A DNA stretch of 64,000 nt from Rhizobium sp. 11515TR (GCF_002277895.1 NZ_CP022998.1:2461501-2525500), one strand, 5' to 3'; positions 48,775-57,832 are shown, counted from the first letter of the stretch. Made by a program: numbers and translations. The notes: generated by a model not told the origin, from the letters alone.

Positions 48775-48909
48775 TCAGAGCGTCTTATGACGCTTATGTA
48801 GCCTCTTGCTCTCTTCGCTTTCGCGATGAAGCGCCGAAATGGTGGATGCGACTGACACGACAAACATGATGCTGATGAAAAGTGTAAGCAGCGTCAAAAT
48901 TGTGAACAT
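48775..48909 (-). CDS. Tiny membrane protein, 44 residues
   Basis: Start MFTILTLLTLFISIMF, one hydrophobic helix to about residue 26, then a basic, charged tail (HRESEESKRLHKRHK) that should lie in the cytosol. A very good ribosome site (GGAGGGAG) precedes the ATG by about six bases, and a terminator follows. I do not recognise the family. It shares direction with the 52-residue gene 39 bases upstream. Confidence 0.75.
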   Translation of the reverse strand: MFTILTLLTLFISIMFVVSVASTISALHRESEESKRLHKRHKTL

Positions 48910-48948
48910 GATCGCTCCCTCCTTTGGTGGGACTAGCGTTCAGATCCC

Positions 48949-49107
48949 TTAGTACTGGCTTGAGGCAACAAAGGGACGAGCCGAAGCAAAGGGACCGTAG
49001 ATCTTCGACTGGTCGGGTTTCTGATCGTAAAGCGCAACGGTAGCTGCGAGCATTCCCGAAATCATGGCCATCCAAACAACGTTAATGAGGGTGATCTTGT
49101 CGGGCAT
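48949..49107 (-). CDS. Tiny membrane protein, 52 residues
   Basis: Start MPDKITLINVVWMAMISG; hydrophobic about residues 6-26, then DQKPDQSKIYGPF and a serine/tyrosine end (ASSQY). AAGGAAG stands six bases before the ATG. Same direction and spacing as the 44-residue gene (39-base gap). No family recognised. Small size and good signals suggest a real short gene. Confidence 0.72.
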   Translation of the reverse strand: MPDKITLINVVWMAMISGMLAATVALYDQKPDQSKIYGPFASARPFVASSQY

Positions 49108-49198
49108 ACTCTTCTTCCTTCTTGCCGCAATATGCGATCTGAGTTTCGGACTGTTAACGCGGCGTTTCCCAAATGGTTCCGCCGATATTGAGAGCTAT

Positions 49199-49423
49199 CT
49201 AGCAATGCGCTCCTGAAGCGACCTTGAATGCCTTGTTCATCTGGCGTTCAGATTCGCATTGCGTTTTGCGCATGGCGGTGGCGATTTTTTGGGCAAAATC
49301 GAGTTTCTTGCCGTTTCCCGAGGGGGAATCCCATTCGATCTCATAATTGTCGGCGAAAAGATGAACGAGGTATTCGACGAAAAATGAACCGATGATGGCG
49401 CCTGCGATAATGAAGACGAGCAT
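49199..49423 (-). CDS. Small membrane protein, 74 residues
   Basis: Hydrophobic N-terminal helix (residues about 1-22, MLVFIIAGAIIGSFF), then a soluble part with Trp31 and paired cysteines (Cys56 and the terminal Cys74). ATG 49423 lies about ten bases after AGGG. A similar C-terminal coding stretch (SELQMNAPFKPVSARQC) is found in the next 120 bases upstream of its start, at about 49492-49547 on the same strand. Function unknown. Confidence 0.65.
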   Translation of the reverse strand: MLVFIIAGAIIGSFFVEYLVHLFADNYEIEWDSPSGNGKKLDFAQKIATAMRKTQCESERQMNKAFKVASGAHC

Positions 49424-49491
49424 GGCATGATGTCCCTGAAACCGAATTCGGCGAGCCGTTGAGCAGGCCCGTTTCGATGTTGATGTCAGTA

Positions 49492-49547
49492 AAGCATTGT
49501 CGAGCTGAAACGGGCTTGAACGGCGCGTTCATCTGCAGTTCAGAGGC
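49492..49547 (-). repeat. Partial repeat of the 3' end of the 74-residue gene
   Basis: The minus strand reads SELQMNAPFKPVSARQC; the 74-residue protein ends SERQMNKAFKVASGAHC. DNA of about 56 bases is roughly two-thirds identical. It is in the same direction but without a stop at the same place. Remnant of an old duplication or a coincidence. Confidence 0.4.
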
Positions 49548-49624
49548 GGCCGCCGGGTTGCAAATCACTTGCGATACGGCCTCATCCATGACAAAAGGCG
49601 TCGAAACAACGAGCCGGCCTGGTA

Positions 49625-50137
49625 ATGACGACAGCCTTTTATCCTGGGTCTTTCGACCCGATGACCAACGGACATCTGGATGTCCTCGTGCAGGCGTTGA
49701 ACGTCGCCGCCAAGGTGATCGTCGCGATTGGCATTCACCCCGGCAAGAAGCCGCTTTTCTCCTTCGAGGAGCGGGCGGAACTCATCCGCAGATCGCTCGG
49801 TGAGGCTCTGCCGCAGAAGGCGGGCGATATTTCCGTCGTTGCTTTCGACAATCTGGTCGTCGATGCCGCCCGTGCCCATGGCGCGACCTTGCTGGTGCGT
49901 GGCCTGCGCGATGGCACCGATCTCGATTATGAAATGCAGATGGCTGGCATGAACCGGCAGATGGCGCCGGATATCCAAACGCTGTTTCTGCCCGCCGGCA
50001 CGGCCTCTCGGCCCATAACCGCCACATTGGTGCGGCAGATCGCATCCATGGGCGGCGATGTCAGCGCCTTCGTGCCGTCGGCGGTTCTGGAAGCGCTGAA
50101 CGGCAAACTCAAAAATAAGGCCAGCGGCAACAGCTGA
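49625..50137 (+). CDS. coaD: Phosphopantetheine adenylyltransferase
   Basis: Penultimate step of coenzyme A synthesis: 4'-phosphopantetheine + ATP to dephospho-CoA. 170 residues. The nucleotidyltransferase TxGH motif is TNGHLD near residue 14, [14 protein letters not shown] near 88 binds the pantetheine arm, and [18 protein letters not shown] near 122 is the C-terminal ATP motif (canonical ISSTxVR-like). Followed by the two cyclophilin genes in the same direction. Confidence 0.95.
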   Translation: MTTAFYPGSFDPMTNGHLDVLVQALNVAAKVIVAIGIHPGKKPLFSFEERAELIRRSLGEALPQKAGDISVVAFDNLVVDAARAHGATLLVRGLRDGTDLDYEMQMAGMNRQMAPDIQTLFLPAGTASRPITATLVRQIASMGGDVSAFVPSAVLEALNGKLKNKASGNS

Positions 50138-50166
50138 GCCAAAATCCAATCCCGAACGGAGCATCC

Positions 50167-50739
50167 ATGAAACTCTTTCATATTGCATTGGCAGGATTCC
50201 TGAGCCTTGCCGCCTTCGCAGGCAGCGCGTTCTCGGCCGCAGCCGCAGATCTTTTGACCATCCAGCTCAAGGACGGCCCGGTGGTCATCCAGTTGATGCC
50301 GGAGGTTGCTCCGAAGCACGTTGCCCAGATCGAGGCGCTGGCGAAGAAGGGTGCCTACGACAACGTCGTCTTCCATCGCGTCATCGATGGTTTCATGGCT
50401 CAGACCGGCGACGTCCAGTATGGCAATGCCTCCAAGGGTTATGATCCGAACAAGGCCGGCACCGGCGGCTCCGATCTGCCGAACCTTCCGGCCGAATTCT
50501 CCAAGGTTCCGTTCCAGCGCGGCACCGTCGGCATGGCGCGCGCCCAGGATCCGAACTCCGCCAACTCGCAATTCTTCATCATGTTCGCCAATGGCGATTT
50601 CCTGAACGGCCAGTACACGGTCGTCGGCAAGGTCGTCTCGGGCATGGAGCTCGTCGACAAGATCAAGCGAGGCGAAGGCCAGAACGGTGAAGTGAGCAAC
50701 CCGGACAAGATGATCAAGGTCACCGTCACCAAGAAGTGA
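50167..50739 (+). CDS. Exported cyclophilin-type peptidyl-prolyl isomerase
   Basis: 190 residues. A signal peptide (about residues 1-25, ending SAAAA) sends it to the periplasm. The cyclophilin core has FHRVIDGFMAQTGD near residue 72, the catalytic Arg in FHR, and NSANSQFFIMF near 133. Proline isomerase for folding of exported proteins. 113 bases separate it from a cytosolic paralogue; both start after coaD. Confidence 0.93.
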   Translation: MKLFHIALAGFLSLAAFAGSAFSAAAADLLTIQLKDGPVVIQLMPEVAPKHVAQIEALAKKGAYDNVVFHRVIDGFMAQTGDVQYGNASKGYDPNKAGTGGSDLPNLPAEFSKVPFQRGTVGMARAQDPNSANSQFFIMFANGDFLNGQYTVVGKVVSGMELVDKIKRGEGQNGEVSNPDKMIKVTVTKK

Positions 50740-50754
50740 TTTCACAGGCGTGAT

Positions 50755-50826
50755 TCCAAAAGGCGCGGCGCGGCTTTTGGATGAGATCATGCCAAGGCAA
50801 GCTGCATGATCCGGTCAGGATCATGC
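50755..50826 (+). repeat. Intergenic palindromes between the two cyclophilin genes
   Basis: TCCAAAAG (50755-50762) pairs with CTTTTGGA (50774-50781). GATCATGC at 50785-50792 and 50819-50826 flanks its inverse GCATGATC at 50804-50811. The GATCATGC motif set recalls degraded rhizobial intergenic repeats, but no full element is visible. Confidence 0.4.
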
Positions 50827-50852
50827 GCAAACACAGAGAACAGGAAACGAAC

Positions 50853-51362
50853 ATGGCTGAGATCAAGGATCCAGAAAACACCCTCATCCTGGAAACCACC
50901 AAGGGCCAGGTTGTCATTCAGCTTCTGCCGCAGGTTGCTCCCGAGCATGTCGCCCGCATCAAGGAACTTGCGCGCGAAAAGGCCTATGACGGCGTCGTCT
51001 TCCATCGCGTCATCGACGGCTTCATGGCCCAGACCGGCGACGTGCAGTTTGGCAAGCAGGGCAGCGAAACCTTCAATCCTGGCCGTGCCGGCATGGGCGG
51101 CTCTTCCAAGCCGGATTTGAAGGCCGAGTTCTCCGCAACGTCGCATATTCGCGGCACCTGTTCGATGGCCCGTTCGCAGAACCCGAACTCGGCCAATTCC
51201 CAGTTCTTTATCTGCTTCGCAGATGCTCCCTGGCTGAACAAACAGTACTCCGTCTGGGGTCAGGTCATCTCCGGCATGGAATTCGTCGACCAGATCAAGC
51301 GCGGCGAACCGGTAAAGGATCCGGATTCGATCGTATCCGCGCGGGTTGCCGCCGACGTCTGA
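50853..51362 (+). CDS. Cytosolic cyclophilin-type peptidyl-prolyl isomerase
   Basis: 169 residues without a signal peptide. Same core as its neighbour: FHRVIDGFMAQTGD near 46 and NSANSQFFICF near 112; the two are clear paralogues. ATG 50853 (MAEIKDPEN) is 24 codons inside the longest open frame; only here does a CAGGAAACGA ribosome site fit. Followed by a terminator, so it probably ends the coaD-cyclophilin unit. Confidence 0.93.
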   Translation: MAEIKDPENTLILETTKGQVVIQLLPQVAPEHVARIKELAREKAYDGVVFHRVIDGFMAQTGDVQFGKQGSETFNPGRAGMGGSSKPDLKAEFSATSHIRGTCSMARSQNPNSANSQFFICFADAPWLNKQYSVWGQVISGMEFVDQIKRGEPVKDPDSIVSARVAADV

Positions 51363-51376
51363 TCGTGATTATTCCT

Positions 51377-51421
51377 GAAACCCGCCTCTTGCGCCGCTGG
51401 CGTGAGGGGCGGGTTTCGCTT
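51377..51421 (+). terminator. Terminator after the cytosolic cyclophilin gene
   Basis: GAAACCCGCC (51377-51386) pairs perfectly with GGCGGGTTTC (51408-51417) across a 21-base loop that itself can fold. The T-rich tail is short (TTTCGCTTTG). Confidence 0.7.
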
Positions 51422-51450
51422 TGCCTGAATGAACTACCTGGACCAATTGA

Positions 51451-52536
51451 ATGCGTGTTGATCTTTTCGACTTTGATCTGCCGGAGGAGCGTATCGCGCT
51501 CAGGCCCGCCGAGCCGCGCGACAGCGCGCGCCTCCTCGTCGTCGATCCGAATGATAGTGCCAACACGCTGAGCGACCATAAGGTGCGGGATCTGCCATCT
51601 TTCCTGCGCCCCGGCGACGCCATGGTCTTCAACGATACCAAGGTGATACCGGCGCAGCTGGAAGGTATTCGTCATCGCGAAGGCGCCCCTGGCCAGCAGG
51701 TCTCGGCGACGCTGCATATGCGTGCCGCGCCGGATCGCTGGAAGGCCTTTGCCAGGCCCGGAAAACGCATCAAGATCGGTGACCGCATCCAGTTCGGCCA
51801 CGGCGAAAATGTCTGCGTTCTGGGCTCGCTCGATGCGACTGTCGAGGAGAAGGGCGAGGGCGGCGAAATTACTCTGCGGTTCGATCTATCCGGCCCAGCG
51901 TTGGACGAAGCGATCGCCGCGGTCGGGCATATTCCCCTGCCGCCCTATATCGCGGCGAAGCGCCCGGAAGACGAGCGCGATCGCGCCGATTACCAGACGA
52001 TTTACGCGCGTGAAGAGGGCGCCGTCGCGGCACCTACCGCTGGCCTGCATTTCACGCCATCCCTGTTTGCCGAGCTTGATGCCATGGGCGTCGAACGGCA
52101 TTTCGTGACGCTGCATGTCGGGGCCGGTACCTTCCTGCCCGTCAAGGCCGATGATACCGACGACCACAAGATGCATTTCGAGATCGGCTATGTCGATGCC
52201 GCCACCGCCGCAAGGCTCAATGCCGTCAAGGCGAGGGGCGGGCGCATCGTCTGTGTCGGAACTACGTCGCTGCGGCTGATCGAAAGTGCCGCCGCTGACG
52301 ACGGCACCATTCAGCCCTGGCAAGGTGCTACCGGCATTTTCATTACGCCCGGCTACCGCTTCAAGGCTGTCGACATGCTGATGACCAATTTCCACCTGCC
52401 GCGCTCGACCCTGTTCATGCTCGTATCGGCCTTTGCCGGCCTCGATACGATGCGAGCGGCCTATACCCATGCTATCGAGACGGGCTATCGCTTCTATTCC
52501 TATGGCGATGGCAGCCTGCTCCACCGGAAAGACTAG
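51451..52536 (+). CDS. queA: S-adenosylmethionine:tRNA ribosyltransferase-isomerase
   Basis: Builds the epoxycyclopentane ring of queuosine on tRNA using S-adenosylmethionine. 361 residues. Typical blocks: [19 protein letters not shown] at the N-terminus, [17 protein letters not shown] near residue 53, and [10 protein letters not shown] plus [10 protein letters not shown] around 197-225. Tgt follows after six bases, an operon arrangement found in many bacteria. Confidence 0.96.
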   Translation: MRVDLFDFDLPEERIALRPAEPRDSARLLVVDPNDSANTLSDHKVRDLPSFLRPGDAMVFNDTKVIPAQLEGIRHREGAPGQQVSATLHMRAAPDRWKAFARPGKRIKIGDRIQFGHGENVCVLGSLDATVEEKGEGGEITLRFDLSGPALDEAIAAVGHIPLPPYIAAKRPEDERDRADYQTIYAREEGAVAAPTAGLHFTPSLFAELDAMGVERHFVTLHVGAGTFLPVKADDTDDHKMHFEIGYVDAATAARLNAVKARGGRIVCVGTTSLRLIESAAADDGTIQPWQGATGIFITPGYRFKAVDMLMTNFHLPRSTLFMLVSAFAGLDTMRAAYTHAIETGYRFYSYGDGSLLHRKD

Positions 52537-52542
52537 GACGAG

Positions 52543-53673
52543 ATGAGCGAGAGCTTTCAGTTTCAATTGAAGAAGACCGACGGCGGCGCGCGCCTCGGCG
52601 AAGTTTCCATGCCGCGCGGGACCATCCGCACGCCGGCATTCATGCCCGTCGGCACCGTCGGCACCGTCAAGGCCATGTACCTCGACCAGGTGCGCGAAAC
52701 CGGCGCGGATATCATTCTCGGTAATACCTATCATCTGATGCTGCGCCCGACCGCCGAGCGTGTCGCCCGCCTTGGCGGCCTGCACGAGCTGATCCGCTGG
52801 CCACACCCGATCCTCACCGATTCCGGCGGTTTCCAGGTGATGTCGCTGTCCGGTCTGCGCAAGCTGGATGAGCAGGGCGTGACATTCAAATCGCATGTCG
52901 ATGGCAGCTTGCATCATATGTCGCCGGAGCGCTCGATCGAGATCCAGGGCCTGCTCGGCTCCGATATCCAGATGCAGCTCGATGAATGCGTCGCCTTGCC
53001 GGCAACGCCGAAAGAAATCGAGCGCGCGATGGAAATGTCGCTGCGCTGGGCGGACCGCTGTAAGGTGGCCTTCGGCAACCAGCCCGGCAAGGCGATGTTC
53101 GGCATCGTTCAGGGCGGCGACGTGCCTGAGCTGCGCGTCCGCTCCGCAAAGGCACTGAGCGGCATGGACCTGAAGGGCTATGCAGTCGGCGGTCTCGCCG
53201 TCGGCGAGCCGCAGGAGGTTATGCTGCGTATGCTCGAGATCACGCTTCCGGAGCTGCCGACGGAAAAGCCGCGCTATCTGATGGGGGTCGGCACGCCCGA
53301 CGACATTTTGAAATCCGTCGCGCGCGGCATCGACATGTTCGATTGCGTGATGCCGACCCGCTCGGGCCGTCACGGACTGGCCTTCACGCGTCGCGGCAAG
53401 GTCAACATCCGCAACGCCCGCCACGCCGAAGACATGCGCCCGCTGGACGAGCAATCCAATTGCCCAGCCTCGCGGGACTACTCGCGCGCCTATCTGCATC
53501 ATCTCGTCCGCGCCAACGAAGCGCTCGGCGGCATGCTGCTCTCGTGGCATAATCTAGCCTACTATCAGGAACTGATGCAGGGCATCCGCCAGGCGATCGC
53601 CGAAGGCCGCTTTGCCGATTTCATGGCGGAAACGATAGAAAATTGGGCGAGGGGCGATCTCGAGCCGGTGTGA
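52543..53673 (+). CDS. tgt: Queuine/preQ1 tRNA-guanine transglycosylase
   Basis: Exchanges guanine-34 of His/Asp/Asn/Tyr tRNAs for preQ1. 376 residues. The active-site region [10 protein letters not shown] near 90 and the second catalytic aspartate in MFDCVMPTR near 267 are intact. The zinc site is not: where the family has C-x-C-x2-C, the protein reads S305-N-C307-P-A-S310, keeping one cysteine; the later histidine (SWHNLAYY) is there. Related Rhizobiales sequences may share this; I cannot tell here. Confidence 0.95.
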   Translation: MSESFQFQLKKTDGGARLGEVSMPRGTIRTPAFMPVGTVGTVKAMYLDQVRETGADIILGNTYHLMLRPTAERVARLGGLHELIRWPHPILTDSGGFQVMSLSGLRKLDEQGVTFKSHVDGSLHHMSPERSIEIQGLLGSDIQMQLDECVALPATPKEIERAMEMSLRWADRCKVAFGNQPGKAMFGIVQGGDVPELRVRSAKALSGMDLKGYAVGGLAVGEPQEVMLRMLEITLPELPTEKPRYLMGVGTPDDILKSVARGIDMFDCVMPTRSGRHGLAFTRRGKVNIRNARHAEDMRPLDEQSNCPASRDYSRAYLHHLVRANEALGGMLLSWHNLAYYQELMQGIRQAIAEGRFADFMAETIENWARGDLEPV

Positions 53674-53917
53674 TCCTGCTACGATGAGGATGCGCCACGC
53701 GATCTTGCTGCTATGGCGATTTCGCGCTAACAGAAGCGTGTCGAAAAAGGCAGGGGTGGTTTCGGTAGGCCCAACCCCTTCCAGTCTGGAAGCACTGCTC
53801 CTTGCCATTGGTGATGAGAGCCCGCGACGCGGAACTTGACCATTGTGGTCGAGTGTCTCGCGTTGGCGTGGCCGGATCGACCGACATGTCTCCGCGGGAA
53901 AGCCTTTTGGAGCTGTC

Positions 53918-54343
53918 ATGAGACTGAACCACCTGGATCTGCATGTTCCCGATGTCGCTGCGACGCGGGATTTCTTTGTTTCCGTTTTTGGCCTGACGGA
54001 AGTGGAAACGCGCGGCGCAAATGGCCTCGCCATTCTTGGCGACGACGCCGGGCTCGAACTTGTCATCAGTCGGCCGGTCGGGAAATTCGGCGGCGCCGAT
54101 AGCGTCTCCATCGGTCGCAATACCTATCATATCGGCTTCATGCAGCCGTCCCGGGAGGCGGTCGATCTGCTGTTCGAGCGAGCGAAATCGAGCGGCTGCG
54201 AAATCTTGAAACCACCTTCGGCCATACGTGGCAATTGGTCGTTTTACTGTTTTGCACCGGGGCGAATCCTCGTCGAAGTCGGCTGGCGCATGGACCTCGC
54301 TCTGTTGGTAAATCATTTATTATCGATTGATTGCTATCCTTAA
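53918..54343 (+). CDS. VOC-superfamily (glyoxalase-like) protein
   Basis: 141 residues, one vicinal-oxygen-chelate module of two beta-alpha-beta units. MRLNHLDLHVPDVAATRDFF begins the fold, with His5 as likely first metal ligand and the glutamate of ILVEVGWR near 125 as a later one; metal binding in the middle (YHIGF) near 70 also fits. Substrate unknown. An upstream 244-base stretch after tgt holds no gene that I can see. ATG 53918 chosen for the family start. Confidence 0.8.
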   Translation: MRLNHLDLHVPDVAATRDFFVSVFGLTEVETRGANGLAILGDDAGLELVISRPVGKFGGADSVSIGRNTYHIGFMQPSREAVDLLFERAKSSGCEILKPPSAIRGNWSFYCFAPGRILVEVGWRMDLALLVNHLLSIDCYP

Positions 54344-54596
54344 CGAACATCATCTTGAGCCGGCTGAAACGGGCTTGCCTTGAGCAATTTCCGTTTCCAG
54401 CCGTGTTTCAGAATGAGCTTGGCAACAATAAAGCATTGGGAAAAATAGCGAATCGGAATAAACGGTCCATCCGCCTTTGAAAAACGTCATTGGCAGATTT
54501 GATTGCGTGGCCGCTTGGAATTTTGAAAAAATCCGGCTAAAACGCATTCTCTTAATCGATAAGGGCTGTACTACCGAAAATAGGAGGCACTTGCCG

Positions 54597-55487
54597 TTGA
54601 GGGCGCAACGCAAATTCGGGGCATGTCTTTCGGGGCTATTGGTTGTAGGTTTGGCCGCTACCAGCTGCACGACGACACAGAAGACAACCCCCACCCCCAG
54701 CAATACCACCAAGCCCATTCGTGGCGCTAAAGTAACGTACAATTACACGACCAAGGACAAGGACTGTCTCGAGCGTGCAATGTACTTCGAATCGGAGCGG
54801 TCCGACCCGAGTGGTTACATGGCAGTCGGTACGGTTGTGATGAACAGGCTGACCTCCGGTGCATATCCGCCCACGATCTGCGGCGTCGTTGCCCAGGAAA
54901 AGCAGTTCGCCCCGGGTGTGATGACCAGGGAAGTCAAGGATCAGGCAAAGCCGGATCTCGAAGTTGCTGCCGCGAAGATCCTGCGTGGCGAGCGGCATCC
55001 CCAGGTAAAGGACGCGATGTTCTTTCATACCGAAGGCCTGAGATTCCCATACGATAATATGCACTACGTCGCTTATGCCGGCGGCAACGCGTTCTATGAG
55101 AAGCGTGGTCGCGATGGCGAATTGCAAACGCCTGCGCCGCTTCCGGCTTACGAGGTTGCGATGAATTACGTGCCCACGCAGGGCGCGCCGCAATCTCCGT
55201 TCGTCCTGCCGGAAACGCAGCCGGCGTCCACGACGTCTGCCGTTGCGGCATTTACGCCGGTCTCGAACCCGACGGTGACCATGCCGCAGAGTACCATCGT
55301 TATCCCAACTGCCGTTCCGATCCCGACGCCCGCACCCACCGACATGGCAATTTCGGGACCGCTTTCGAGCGGCGAAACTACCTACACGAATACGCCGATG
55401 CCGGCATCGACGGTCGTCATTCCGCAGCCGCGTCCAGAGTTCGATGGCAATACACCGGCGGGAAATCCGCTTAGAATTCGCGGTTAG
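54597..55487 (+). CDS. SleB-type cell-wall hydrolase, lipoprotein
   Basis: 296 residues. Residues 1-24 are a lipoprotein signal (lipobox ATSC, lipidated Cys24). The SleB/CwlJ-like hydrolase domain covers about 50-180: YFESERSDPSGYMAVGTVVMNR with the likely catalytic Glu, and HTEGLRFPYDNMHYV. The last third is rich in Pro, Thr and Ala, a cell-wall-spanning tail. Start is TTG 54597, nine bases after a perfect AGGAGG; longer in-frame starts have no lipobox context. Spore-specific SleB relatives are abundant in non-sporing alphaproteobacteria. Confidence 0.85.
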   Translation: MRAQRKFGACLSGLLVVGLAATSCTTTQKTTPTPSNTTKPIRGAKVTYNYTTKDKDCLERAMYFESERSDPSGYMAVGTVVMNRLTSGAYPPTICGVVAQEKQFAPGVMTREVKDQAKPDLEVAAAKILRGERHPQVKDAMFFHTEGLRFPYDNMHYVAYAGGNAFYEKRGRDGELQTPAPLPAYEVAMNYVPTQGAPQSPFVLPETQPASTTSAVAAFTPVSNPTVTMPQSTIVIPTAVPIPTPAPTDMAISGPLSSGETTYTNTPMPASTVVIPQPRPEFDGNTPAGNPLRIRG

Positions 55488-55511
55488 CAACAACTGGCCC
55501 AAACCCTCGAG

Positions 55512-55548
55512 CAGCGCGCCTCTTTCCCAGAGGTGCGCTGTTTTTATT
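55512..55548 (+). terminator. Terminator of the SleB-type gene
   Basis: CAGCGCGCCTCT pairs with AGAGGTGCGCTG (one G-T) around TTCCC, followed by TTTTT. 24 bases after the stop. Confidence 0.9.
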
Positions 55549-55563
55549 TGAGCTGAGTCATGC

Positions 55564-55986
55564 TCAGATACTCTCGCTCGTTGCTTTCGCGAGTATCTGC
55601 ACGCCGTTGATCTTGTAACTGCCGTCCGGCTGGCGGGTGATTTGATAGATCGCCGTCCAGTCCTTGTCATCGGTGCCTGTGATCAGCACCTCCTGATAGA
55701 CGACTGCGCCATTGTCGATCGCGCGGCTTTTGCCGAAGGCATAGTTGCCTGGATGATAAACCGGTTGATAGCTCTTCTTCACCATGGCGAAGAAGCTGTC
55801 CTTATCCGGGAAGAGCGCCTTGATGCCGGGTGCGGCGAAGGAATAGGCCGTCGCGGCATCATCATACAGAAAAGCCTCGATCTGTTGCTCAATAAGGCTC
55901 TGTGCCGTCCGCACCGGATCTTCCGCGTAAGCGACCGGTGCAAAGGCGATGCAGCAGAGAAAAGCGGCAATAGAAAAAGCGCGCAT
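55564..55986 (-). CDS. DUF4864 exported protein
   Basis: 140 residues. Signal peptide about 1-21 (ending PVAYA); mature part with the NTF2-like pattern of DUF4864 (QSLIEQQIEAFLYDDAATAY near 30, FGKSRAIDNGAVVYQEVL near 85). Periplasmic, function unknown. ATG 55986 chosen; a longer frame starts at 56001 but has no ribosome site. Convergent with the SleB gene. Confidence 0.82.
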   Translation of the reverse strand: MRAFSIAAFLCCIAFAPVAYAEDPVRTAQSLIEQQIEAFLYDDAATAYSFAAPGIKALFPDKDSFFAMVKKSYQPVYHPGNYAFGKSRAIDNGAVVYQEVLITGTDDKDWTAIYQITRQPDGSYKINGVQILAKATSESI

Positions 55987-56042
55987 GTCCGTCCCAATCA
56001 TATGGAGAAAGCTTAGCGCGCTTTGATCGCAAGCAGAAGCGA

Positions 56043-57308
56043 TTACTGCCAGCGGCGGAAGAGGGCGCTGGCGTTGACGCCACCAAAGCCGAAACCGTTG
56101 GAGATCGCATAGTCCATGGCCATCGGTCGCGCGGTACCACCGACGATGTCGATACCTTCAGCCGCCGAATCCGGATCCTGCAGATTGCGGGTCGGCGGGG
56201 CGACCTGATCACGCAGAGCCATAATCGTGAAGATCGCTTCCATGCCGCCGGCAGCACCCAGAAGGTGGCCGGTAGCGGCCTTCGTACCGCTGACGGCAAT
56301 CTCACCGTCACGGCCGAAAACGGCTTTGATGGCTTCCATCTCGCCTCTGTCGCCGACCTGCGTCGATGTCGCATGCGCATTCAGATGCTTGACCTCGGAC
56401 GGTGAAATGCGAGCCTGGGAAAGTGCCGCAAGCATGGCCCGGCGCGCACCATCGCCATCTTCCGGCCCGGCGGTCATGTGATAGGCGTCGGCGGCAGTGC
56501 CATAACCGACGAGCTCGGCCAGCGGCGTTGCGCCGCGAGCGAGCGCATGCTCCAACGTCTCGATGACAAGCATGCCGGCGCCTTCACCCATGACGAAACC
56601 GTCACGAGCGCTGTCGAAGGGTCGGGAGGCTTCTTCCGGGCGGTTGCTGAAGCCGGTCGAGAGCGCGCGCGCTGCAGCGAAGCCGCCAAGGCTCACCTTG
56701 TCGATGCAGGCTTCGGCACCGCCGCAGATGGCGACATCGGCCTCTCTTGAGCGGATCAGCCGCGCGGCATCGCCGATCGCCTGGACACTGGCGGCACAGG
56801 CGGTGACCGGCGCACCCAGCGGCCCCTTGAAGCCATAGCGGATACTCACCTGGCCGGCGGCGAGGTTGACGAGGAAGGAGGGGATGGTGAAAGGCGACAA
56901 ACGCCGCACGCCCTTTGTTTCAGCCGTGCGCACGGCATCGGCGATGGCGGGAAAGCCACCGACGCCTGATGCAATGATCGTGGCCGTCCGTTCTAGAGCG
57001 CCGACGTCAGTCGGTTGCCAGCCGGCCTGCAGGATTGCCTCTTCGGCGGCCGCCATGGCGAACAGGATGAACCGGTCCATCTTTTTCTGATCTTTGACCG
57101 GCACATAGCGGTCGGCGTCGAAGCCGACTTCGAGGTCCTCCGATATATCGGGAACAACACCACCGATCTTGGCGGTGAGATCGCCTACCATTTCCTCAGG
57201 CAGCAATCGGAGACCGGAACGGCCTTCGATCAGCCGCTTCCAGCTTGCGTTGACACCCACGCCCAGGGGAGAAACCAGTCCCATGCCGGTGACGACGATA
57301 CGATCCAT
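56043..57308 (-). CDS. Beta-ketoacyl-ACP synthase II (FabF-like)
   Basis: 421 residues, the full KAS II length. Catalytic Cys in TACAAS near residue 168, His in NAHATST near 310 and GHLLGAAGG near 345 are all present. It elongates acyl-ACP with malonyl-ACP. It stands apart from acpP or other fab genes and 17 bases from an HxlR regulator, so an auxiliary or conditionally expressed synthase is more likely than the housekeeping FabF. Confidence 0.88.
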   Translation of the reverse strand: MDRIVVTGMGLVSPLGVGVNASWKRLIEGRSGLRLLPEEMVGDLTAKIGGVVPDISEDLEVGFDADRYVPVKDQKKMDRFILFAMAAAEEAILQAGWQPTDVGALERTATIIASGVGGFPAIADAVRTAETKGVRRLSPFTIPSFLVNLAAGQVSIRYGFKGPLGAPVTACAASVQAIGDAARLIRSREADVAICGGAEACIDKVSLGGFAAARALSTGFSNRPEEASRPFDSARDGFVMGEGAGMLVIETLEHALARGATPLAELVGYGTAADAYHMTAGPEDGDGARRAMLAALSQARISPSEVKHLNAHATSTQVGDRGEMEAIKAVFGRDGEIAVSGTKAATGHLLGAAGGMEAIFTIMALRDQVAPPTRNLQDPDSAAEGIDIVGGTARPMAMDYAISNGFGFGGVNASALFRRWQ

Positions 57309-57325
57309 GTCTTGCTCCTATTCTG

Positions 57326-57832
57326 TCAGGCGTCGAAGCCCAGAAACCATGCTTTCATCTGGGCGATGCGTTCATGAACGGTGTCATCGGCCGCAGGCCC
57401 GGGCACGAGCATCGTGTCTTCGGGCTGAAAGGCGCGGCCGGTGACGCGGTCGATGAGAAGCGGGTCGCGATCCTCACCAGTATTGGCGTCGACGAGGCGC
57501 ATTGCGACTTCTTCGGTAGGCAAGTGCCGATTGCCCCAGGTGAAGAGCGCCATCAGCACAGGGAAGAAATCCCGGCCCTTCTCGGTCAGCACATATTCGT
57601 AGCGCGGCGGCCGCTCCTGATAGAGTCGCCGCTCGAACAGCCCTTCGTCTGTGAGATGCTTGAGGCGCCGCGTCAGGATGTTCGGTGCAACGCCGAGATT
57701 TTTCTGGAATTCGTCGAACCGGCTCAATCCCTGCAGCGCATCACGTAGGATCAGGATGCTCCACCAGTCGCCCACGCTTTCGAGCGCACGGGCGGCGGGG
57801 CATTTGAAATTGCTGAAGCTGGTTCTCTGCAT
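57326..57832 (-). CDS. HxlR-family winged-helix regulator
   Basis: 168 residues. HxlR domain (about 10-105) with CPAARALESVGDWWSILILR at the start and RRLKHLTDEGLFERR as the recognition part; an extended C-terminal half of about 60 residues is not typical and has no named domain. Gene order HxlR then ketosynthase on one strand suggests direct control of the neighbour. The longer frame to 57850 lacks a ribosome site. Confidence 0.85.
   Translation of the reverse strand: MQRTSFSNFKCPAARALESVGDWWSILILRDALQGLSRFDEFQKNLGVAPNILTRRLKHLTDEGLFERRLYQERPPRYEYVLTEKGRDFFPVLMALFTWGNRHLPTEEVAMRLVDANTGEDRDPLLIDRVTGRAFQPEDTMLVPGPAADDTVHERIAQMKAWFLGFDA

Noticed and set aside
51886..53550. 554-codon open frame opposite queA and tgt
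   Set aside because: Covers two well-supported genes and has no family features.
53674..53917. Possible small genes in the 244-base gap after tgt
   Set aside because: Short frames only, with no ribosome site or family match.
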